NCBI RefSeq assembly: GCF_037893015.1 | Contig: NC_133665.1 | Location: forward strand, 37,196,246-37,260,245 | Length of the DNA stretch: 64,000 bases | Reading direction: 5' to 3' | DNA from: Macrotis lagotis | Lineage: Eukaryota; Chordata; Mammalia; Peramelemorphia; Peramelidae | Part shown: positions 57,437 through 64,000 of the stretch, piece by piece | Numbering within the stretch: position 1 is the first letter of the stretch | Layout of the letters: each line of letters begins with the position of its first letter | Made by a program: the position numbers and the translations under genes | Notes under the pieces: model-generated | Told to the model about the DNA's origin: nothing | Databases searched by the model: none | What the model saw: only the letters and a program-made list of their open reading frames with translations

Positions 57437-57505
57437 TAAAATCCTAGAATCATAGCATCTTAGAAATGAATGGAACCTTAGAGGTAACCCCATGCAAACA
57501 TGAAC
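57437..57505 (-). mobile_element. MIR fragment
   Basis: AGAATCATAGCATCTTAGAA, GGAACCTTAGAGGTAACCC. Confidence 0.6.
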
Positions 57506-57514
57506 TAAGTCATT

Positions 57515-57795
57515 TGCAAGCAGTTAGGTGGCACAGAGGACCTAGATTCAGAAAGACCTAAGTTCAAATCCAGGCTCTGGAACTTACTTGCTATGTCACC
57601 TTGGTCAAATCACTCAACCTCTATTTGTCTCAGTTTCTTGAGCTGTAAAAGGAGAAAAATACTAGTACCTATCTCCCAAAGCTAAGAAGAAGCTTAAATT
57701 ATTTGCGAAGCATCCAGCACAATGTCTAACTTACACTTGATATTACTTAAATGCTAATTATTATTATTGCTATTATTATTATTATTAATATTAAT
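57515..57795 (+). mobile_element. CORE-SINE with (ATT)n tail
   Basis: AGCAGTTAGGTGGCACAGAG, AAGTTCAAATCCAGGCTCTG, GTCTCAGTTTCTTGAGCTGT, then TTATTATTATTGCTATT units at 57757-57790. Confidence 0.82.
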
Positions 57796-58029
57796 CGTGA
57801 GAATGCTACAGAACCAAAGATCACAAAGCTTCCTTTGGATTTGTCATATTGGAACTTTATTGTGGTTTGCTTGATAAACTTAAAAACCATATATGAATGC
57901 CAGTTATGATTAGTATACTTCCATTATTCCTACCATCTGCTTTACTTGAATAGATGTTTATTCATCTCTGTAATTTATATCTTTTATTCAAAAGCATTTT
58001 ATGTAGAATGATTAACACATAGGTTTTCA

Positions 58030-58261
58030 GTTGTTTTTGTTTCATTTATCTCTTTGTCCCCATTTGGAGTTTTCTTGGCAGAAATACTAGAGTGACATGT
58101 AATTTCCTTCTTCAGTTTATTTTACAAATGAAGAAACTGAGGTAAATAGGCTAATTGACTTGTCCAAGGTGACATAATCAATAAGTACTGGAGCCTGATT
58201 TGAACTCATAAATATGAGTCTTCCTGACTTCAGACTTTATTCACTGTGCCCTAACTGCCCA
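58030..58261 (-). mobile_element. CORE-SINE (Mon1/WALLSI-like)
   Basis: CCCCATTTGGAGTTTTCTTG, TTTTACAAATGAAGAAACTG, ACTTGTCCAAGGTGACATAA, TTCACTGTGCCCTAACTGCC. Confidence 0.88.
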
Positions 58262-58453
58262 ATAAGCACATAGGAGGCACCTAATAATACATTTTAGTTA
58301 TCCATTTTGGGATGTACAGTCATATAACTGCTCTGACCACCAGAAATCTCTTTTGAAATTCTGAGATCCTCCATTCATTTGGCTTAGGCAAATTGTCCTC
58401 ATTTCATAAATTCTAGCCATAGCATACAAAGAGGTTGCAATGTTCATTATTAA

Positions 58454-58644
58454 GAATGCAACTGAAGAGGCCATCTAGGTGGTACAGTAGATAGAGCACC
58501 TGTCCTGGAGTCAGAAGGACTTGAATTCAATTCCGGGCTCAGACATTTAATAATTGTCTAGTTGTGTGACCCTGGGCAAGTCACTTAACTCTACTGTCTT
58601 AAGTAAATAAATTTTTTTTTTTAAAAAAATGAATGCAACTGAAG
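58454..58644 (+). mobile_element. tRNA-derived SINE with perfect 14-bp target duplication
   Basis: Body 58468-58630: CATCTAGGTGGTACAGTAGA, CTGGAGTCAGAAGGACTTG, GTGACCCTGGGCAAGTCAC, then a T/A-rich tail. Flanked by identical GAATGCAACTGAAG at 58454-58467 and 58631-58644. Confidence 0.95.
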
Positions 58645-58888
58645 CTGGCCTGGTCCATAGCATCATGATTGCCTAAGTTATTTTTTTTTAATTCTACCAC
58701 TTTAAGACACTATATGGAACGTTCCTAGGGGATGCTGGTGTTAGCTAGGGTAGTCCTCACAAATACACATCATAACTGAGTACAAATAGAAAAACTCCAG
58801 CAAAGTAACCTGTCATCAAACTTCCCAGAGTTTCATGTTTCCTTTACTTTCCCTCTTGTCTACAGTCACTGAATATGAGGAGCCAGTT

Positions 58889-59120
58889 GAGCAACTAGGC
58901 AGCATACTGGAATAAGGAAGACTCATTTCCATGAGTTTAAATCTGGCTTAATAATTTTGTGACTTTTGGCAAGATATTTAAGTTTATTTCCTCAGTTTCC
59001 TCATTATAAAGAGAGATAGAGAAGGAAATGGTAAACTACTCCAGTAACTTTGGATACTGCAAAACCCCAATATGGGGTCACAAAGAGTTGGACACAAAAG
59101 AATTGATTCAACAATGACAA
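58889..59120 (+). mobile_element. CORE-SINE (Mon1/WALLSI-like)
   Basis: AGCAACTAGGCAGCATACTG, CTCAGTTTCCTCATTATAAAG, GAAGGAAATGGTAAACTACTC, GGGGTCACAAAGAGTTGGAC. Confidence 0.88.
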
Positions 59121-59166
59121 TAATGAGAGTTCAGCACAAAAAAACTGACCCAAATCCTGTTTGTTT

Positions 59167-59255
59167 GGGCTAGCTTTCGGCAACTTAAAGAAGGAGAGGG
59201 ATAAGTTAACAGTAATAGTTTCTGCCTTCTGACTCCAAAAATTCAATGGCCCTGT
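59167..59255 (+). repeat. Paralogous block, first copy (second at 60003-60107)
   Basis: GGCTAGCTTTCGGCAACTTA ... AACAGTAATAGTTTCTGCCT ... CAAAAATTCAATGGCCC parallels GGTTAGATTTAGGTAACTTA ... ACCAGCAATAGCTGCTGCCT ... CAAAAATCAATAGTCC at 60003. About 70% by eye. Family unknown. Confidence 0.55.
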
Positions 59256-59577
59256 TTTCCTCATTGTGGTAGCACTAGGCTGACTTTATGATGGACTTTT
59301 TATGCCAGTTACACTTCTGAATGGTGTGTTTGGCATTTTCGAATGCCATTTCCTGTGTAGTCTCTTATATGAGCAACACTTGTGAAACTGCCAATAGCAA
59401 CAACCTAGAAAACTAGCTTAAAATAGTAAAGAAGGAAACATATCTGCCTCAGATGTGGTGATGCTCAGTGTATTCTAAACCAGCAAATTGAATATAACTT
59501 GATTGGATGCAGAGATCAGACAACTCAATAATAACTTACCACAAAGATCTATGATTCCATCCATGTATGTAATCCAC

Positions 59578-59822
59578 CTAGGATGATAGGTGGATAGAGC
59601 TCTGGGTCTTGAGTCAAGAAGAATTTAGTTCAAATCCAACTTCAGACTCTCACTAGCTGTGTGATCTTGGGTAAGTGGTTTAATCCTGTTTGCCTCAGTT
59701 TTCTCATCTGTAAAATGAACTGAAAAAAAGAAAAAGGCCAAATATTCTGGTATCTTTGCTGAGATAATCCAAAATTGCTCACGAAGAGTAGTACATGACT
59801 GAAAAATAAGTGAATAACAAGA
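59578..59822 (+). mobile_element. CORE-SINE (Mon1/WALLSI-like)
   Basis: CTAGGATGATAGGTGGATAG, CTAGCTGTGTGATCTTGGGT, GCCTCAGTTTTCTCATCTGT, GCTCACGAAGAGTAGTACATG. Confidence 0.88.
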
Positions 59823-60002
59823 AAAAAGTAATATCTTCCCTGAGATTGATCACAAATCTTCCATTGCCTTAAAAAATTTTAATGAATTCCTGTTTCCATA
59901 TGTAGTTATGAACTGATGACCAGTCCCATGGTCACTGATAACTTTTCCAAATTTAGCTAGGCTGAAAATTGGTTATAAATGCTATTCTATCTTTGCTTTT
60001 AT

Positions 60003-60107
60003 AGGTTAGATTTAGGTAACTTAGAGGGGAAGAGGGACTAAAGACCTTGCAAGTTTACCAGCAATAGCTGCTGCCTGCTGTCCCCCAAAAATCAATAGTC
60101 CTTTAGT
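60003..60107 (+). repeat. Paralogous block, second copy (first at 59167-59255)
   Basis: See 59167-59255. This copy has about 15 extra bases after AGAGGGACTAAAG. Confidence 0.55.
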
Positions 60108-60394
60108 CCAAGGCCCTAAGTTCCAATGGTCCTAAATTTTTCAAACATAGCTAAGTGAAAGAGATAAAATTTAGTGATAGTCTCTTATTCATTTCTTTCC
60201 AACTCAGTAGGCCCTGCCAGAGTTTCTGTTCTGTGGCTATATACACTCAGAAATAAGACATAGGAACAGAATTTTGGGAGAAGAAAGTTGTTTATAATAA
60301 ATGTATAGGTTCCTTTACAATTGGAATTCACTTTCATACTGTGTCTCAGAGAAGATATAATTGCCCAAGTTAGACAGCTAGAAACTAGCATGTC

Positions 60395-60505
60395 CAGTAA
60401 TAGGGAATGAGAGAAATAGAGAGACAAATAGACAAAGTCGGAGAGGAAGAAAGAGAGCAAAAGAGAGAGAAAGAAAGAGACAGAGACAGAGAGACAGACA
60501 GAGAA
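60395..60505. repeat. GA-rich imperfect simple repeat
   Basis: AGAGAGAC/AGACAGAGAGAC-type units. Confidence 0.9.
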
Positions 60506-60810
60506 AACATTAACTAAATTTCTATGTTCTAGGTACTGTACTAAGCTCTAGAAATACAAATACAAAACAAGATAGCCCCTGGGACTGAGCAGACTTAAGC
60601 ATTTGTTAGCTGTGTGACCCTGGGCAAGTCACTTATCCTTGTTTTCCTTAGTTTTTTCATCTGCAAAATGAACTAGAGCTGAAAATAGACAACCATTTCA
60701 GTATCTTTGCCATGAAAACCCAAAATCGGGTCCTAACGACTGGAAAACAGGTCAACAGTAAGCTAGCCCCTGCCCTCAAGGAACTTACATTGTAATAGGA
60801 GAAGGCAACA
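60505..60810 (+). mobile_element. CORE-SINE inserted in an old dispersed repeat, 13-bp target duplication
   Basis: The host module starts TTAACTAAATTTCTATGTTC, CTGTACTAAGCTCTAG and resumes at CCTGCCCTCAAGGAACTTAC. The SINE body is 60582-60759 (TTGTTAGCTGTGTGACCCTG, TTTGCCATGAAAACCCAAAA). Flanking repeats AAGATAGCCCCTG (60569-60581) and AAGCTAGCCCCTG (60760-60772) differ at one base. The SINE lacks its head. Confidence 0.85.
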
Positions 60811-61260
60811 GGAAAAGGGAAAGGGAAGGAAGTGACATGGAAGCCTGATATAAATTTGGTTTAGAAATAGCCAACTTAGGGTGAAACTTCATCTCCCAGA
60901 ACACAGGACAAAATAAAGCAACAATTCATCTTTCAGAATCCAGGATTCAAAGGATCCTATGAGGAGGCGTTAAGATGATGGTTTAGAGAAAGGCAGGATT
61001 GTGTAGAGTGCAGTAACATACATAAGAGAACCCACAATTATCCAGCTTCAGAGTTTAAGGTTCCCCATGGAGAGGATGTAGAGATGGAGATGAAATTAAG
61101 TATACTGACTCTGGGTTTCCTCAACTGTAAAATTAATGGTTGAATTGAATTGATCTAGCTCCAAATCTTTAATGCTGCAGCCTTGGGTCTACTAAGACTC
61201 ACAGACTGACTTGATACTTTATCACTTTGAGATGTTTCATATCTTTAGAAATTAGAGATC
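60811..61260. other. Unassigned sequence, possible MIR fragment at its end
   Basis: 61105-61180 (CTGGGTTTCCTCAACTGTAA, ATCTAGCTCCAAATCTTTAA) looks like a MIR 3' part in plus orientation. The rest is unrecognised. Confidence 0.45.
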
Positions 61261-61265
61261 CAATT

Positions 61266-61495
61266 ATTATTGTTCAGTTCCTTTTCTGAATCTTTGTGAT
61301 TCAATTTAGAATTTTTTGGTGGAGATACAGTAATGGTTTACCATTTCTTTCTCTAGCTCATTTTACAGATGAGAAAACTGAAGCACACAGGGTTAAGTTC
61401 TTACCTAGGGTTGCACAATTAGTAGATATCTGAGACTAGATATGGACTCATGAAAATGAGTCTTCCTGACCCCAGGTCTGGAATTCTAGCTGTCC
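61266..61495 (-). mobile_element. CORE-SINE (Mon1/WALLSI-like)
   Basis: TTATTGTTCAGTTCCTTTTC, GTTTACCATTTCTTTCTCTA, TTACAGATGAGAAAACTGAAG, GAGTCTTCCTGACCCCAGGT. Confidence 0.88.
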
Positions 61496-61509
61496 AATTT
61501 AATTAAAGA

Positions 61510-61655
61510 TCTAATAAACCCTCTTATTTTGCAGATGAGGAAACTGAGGCCCAGAAAGGATATCACTTGTCTAGGGACATACAGGTAGAAAGTAGCAAAG
61601 TTAGGATTAGAATCCAGGTGTTTAAGTCCCAAATTCAGTACTCATTCTATTATAT
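61510..61655 (-). mobile_element. MIR
   Basis: TTTGCAGATGAGGAAACTGA, GGCCCAGAAAGGATATCAC, TAGAATCCAGGTGTTTAAG. Confidence 0.8.
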
Positions 61656-61944
61656 AATCCATTTTCACTCAATCCTGAATTGATGGATTATATTATTTTT
61701 TCATAATGTCTCAGATGCATTTTCCATTTGAGAGAAAACTTCAAAAATTTTCTCATTTTACAGAACTACTCCATTTACCTAGTTACAAGAAACTTAAATT
61801 GTCTAAGAAATAATCTCAAATAAGAAATTGTTTTGTCTGGAGATCCACTAAAAACTATTAAAGAATGTCAAGAAATTTTATGTTGCATTAGATAGAAAGT
61901 GGGGAACTCATTTAGTAAGATAAATGTTTGATAATATAAATTAT

Positions 61945-62400
61945 TTATTAATAATAGCCAATATTTAAACATCATTTTAAAGGTTTGAAAAACATTTTTC
62001 ACGTCTTCTCATGTGAACTTCAAAAAAACCCTTGAAACCAGTATGACCATTGTTCAGATGAGGAAACTGAGGCAGAGAATACTTATGTAACTTGTCCAGG
62101 GTCACACAGCTCTGATTTGAACTCTTTTGTCTTCTGGATTTGGGGTAGGGTTGGGGGGGGGTAGGGTGAAGCAGTGCTCAATATATCCACTGAACTATCT
62201 GGCTGCTCCCAATTTACTCCCTGGTAAAATGTGGACGCTAGACTAGATGATCTCAAAGGAAGCATACAACTCTAAATGTAAGATTCTATAAGCATCTGAC
62301 ATTCCTTAATAACTCTGAGGTAAGTGCTATGATTATTCCCTTTGTACAGATGAGTAAGATGAGGCTCAGAAGAGCTAATTACCTAAATAGCCTAACTGAC
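61945..62400. mobile_element. Three MIR-type copies in a row
   Basis: 61945-62208 minus (AATAGCCAATATTTAAACAT, CAGATGAGGAAACTGAGGCAG, CCAGGGTCACACAGCTCTG); 62214-62290 plus (CTCCCTGGTAAAATGTGGAC, GCTAGACTAGATGATCTC); 62295-62400 minus (TAAGTGCTATGATTATTCCC, CAGATGAGTAAGATGAGGC). Confidence 0.75.
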
Positions 62401-63540
62401 ACAGACATGATTCTGCATTTCTACACAGTAGGGGATAAAACAGTCTGCAGATACATGTAAATATCTCGTATTGATTTTTAAAAAAATTCATCCTGACAAA
62501 ATATAAAGTAGATATTTAAAATGTGCATGGTGCATGAAATTACCTCACATTACTGGTAAATGCATGCCTTGTAGCAATTATGTCACTTATGCTTACACTA
62601 ATTAAGTGTTGATGTGTGAGCACTAAGTTGCAATGATGTTGTTAACTAATGTACATAAATATTCCCTTTAAACTGTAATTGCACTTTGCCATGATATAAA
62701 AGAAGGCAGGCTTAATTTAGGAATTATGTAGTTCCTTGAGAAAATGTTCTTCCAGTCTTGGAATACTAGAAAATAGACTTAGAAAATAGAGCTCTATTCT
62801 TCAAATAAAAGAAGGAAAAATTTAGAAATCTACCAGGGTTTTTTACATTTTTTCCTACTGACATGGAGAGTGGTCACATTCAGGACATCTAAGTACAACC
62901 AGTGGGGTTGAGTTTCCCCACCTGAAGGATGCAATGTGACTTAATCCATAGTCTATTCCCAGTAGACATTTACTGCCCTGCACTTCTGTCATAAGAACAG
63001 AGCTGATCTCAGGAAAATTGGTGGTACTCTGCCCATTTGCTGCACTCAAGATTTATGATGGTCTAAAGTTAATGTGATTTTATTTTTAACAGCAAAACTC
63101 CAATCCCTGGTTGCTCCCTTGGAACTTAGACCTAAGGAGGAAGGGAAGAGTATGTGTCATCCAGAATTGTGTTTGCAGCCAGGACTAATCCTGAGCTGTG
63201 AGGCTTCTATGGCTCCCAGTCATAGTCTGTAGCTGCAAAAGGAGTGGCTGAGTTCTCTCGGGTACACATTATTCTCATTGTGAGACTGATAATGATGCCC
63301 CTCTGAAAATAGGCAGGTTATTTTCTAAAAATATTCCTCCCTCTGCCAAGAACAAAAGAAAGAATAGGGTCCCTTACAGAGCCTAAAACGAAGTTTGTTG
63401 ATTCGCGCCAAGAAGGAAAGGAACACAAAGAAAGGGAGGGGAAAAAAAGAATCTCCTTTTAATTATGAGTGACATTATCTCGGGTATAGCAGCTTACTCT
63501 ATACTGGTCCCTCCTAAGGCAGAGCACTGAGTTAATGGAG
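62401..63540. other. Repeat-poor unique sequence
   Basis: No repeat recognised. 62535-62690 is rich in homeodomain-type words (GCAATTATG, CTAATTAAG, GTAATTGC) and looks like a candidate conserved noncoding block. Coding potential was not seen. Confidence 0.4.
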
Positions 63541-63544
63541 AGGG

Positions 63545-63625
63545 GGTAAAGCCCTAAATCTCTATTTTATCATCTGTAAAATGAGGGGGTTCAACAAAAT
63601 ATAATCCTATGAATTATTTTAACTA
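63545..63625 (+). mobile_element. MIR fragment
   Basis: TTTTATCATCTGTAAAATGA, GGGGGTTCAACAAAATAT. Confidence 0.65.
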
Positions 63626-63829
63626 ACCTCTCCAGGTGGGCTCCAAGGACAATTCTAACATCAGTAAGTGGAAGTTATATTATTTAGATAAAGCAATATG
63701 TGTCATTTTTAGTATTTTCCCCATTGGAAACAACCAATATCAAGAATTTTGAATATACTTTAGGACCACTGAAACTGTCCTCTTAGATCAACTTATGGGG
63801 AAAATGGCCTCATGGGGAGGTTTTCTGGT

Positions 63830-64000
63830 AGTTAGGTATGAAGAACTTCTTGATTTAGAAACAGAGATCAAGATTTGAAAATCAGTTCTCCTATTTATTA
63901 CTTGTATGACCTTGTGACTCTGGGTCTCCCAGCAGGTGGGCCAGTCCTTGGGCAGCCCTTTACCTCTCTTGGCTTCAATGTCCTCATCTGTAAATTCAGT
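63830..64000 (+). mobile_element. MIR-type SINE, cut by the window edge
   Basis: CTTGTATGACCTTGTGACTC, CTTCAATGTCCTCATCTGTA run off the end. Confidence 0.6.

Overview
The window reads as intergenic or deep intronic DNA from a marsupial. It is AT-rich with few CpGs, and I find no host exon, CpG island, tRNA or rRNA gene. The marsupial call rests on three repeat types recognised from memory: a short tRNA-derived SINE of about 145 bp (WSINE1-like) with an A-rich tail; L1 and half-L1 (HAL1) elements whose 5' ends carry the GTGGAACCAAGATGGCAG-type start; and many MIR/CORE-SINE copies of the Mon1/WALLSI kind. The SINE type fits an Australian, perhaps dasyurid-like, species, but I hold that only loosely. 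Repeat family names were not checked against a library. No endogenous retrovirus or LTR element was recognised. Layout: 1-7.2 kb holds a young SINE and a long decayed L1 (copy A, about 590-5368), whose ORF2 is interrupted by two microsatellites, followed by a 0.5-kb second copy of part of that L1 lodged inside a MIR. 7.2-16.5 kb holds scattered SINEs, CR1/L3 fragments, L2 tails and simple repeats. 16.57-21.72 kb is a second L1 (copy B) with both ends present, a large internal deletion, two SINE insertions and a processed pseudogene of ribosomal protein gene RPS18. 22-36.7 kb is repeat-poorer, with an old minus-strand L1 at about 26-28 kb. 36.8-40.6 kb is an old minus-strand L1 split by a full-length HAL1, which is itself interrupted by a roughly 310-bp mosaic insertion built from sequences also present elsewhere in the window. 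40.6-64 kb contains two more L1 fragments, many SINEs, L2 tails, long simple repeats and a 420-bp polypyrimidine tract. No genes act together here. L1 enzymes explain most of what was inserted (LINEs, SINEs, RPS18 pseudogene, all with target duplications or A-rich tails), while two duplicated blocks (6270-6788 and 38822-39133) lack those marks and look like copy-and-join repair events. Those two blocks are the most unusual observations. I saw no convincing new gene system.
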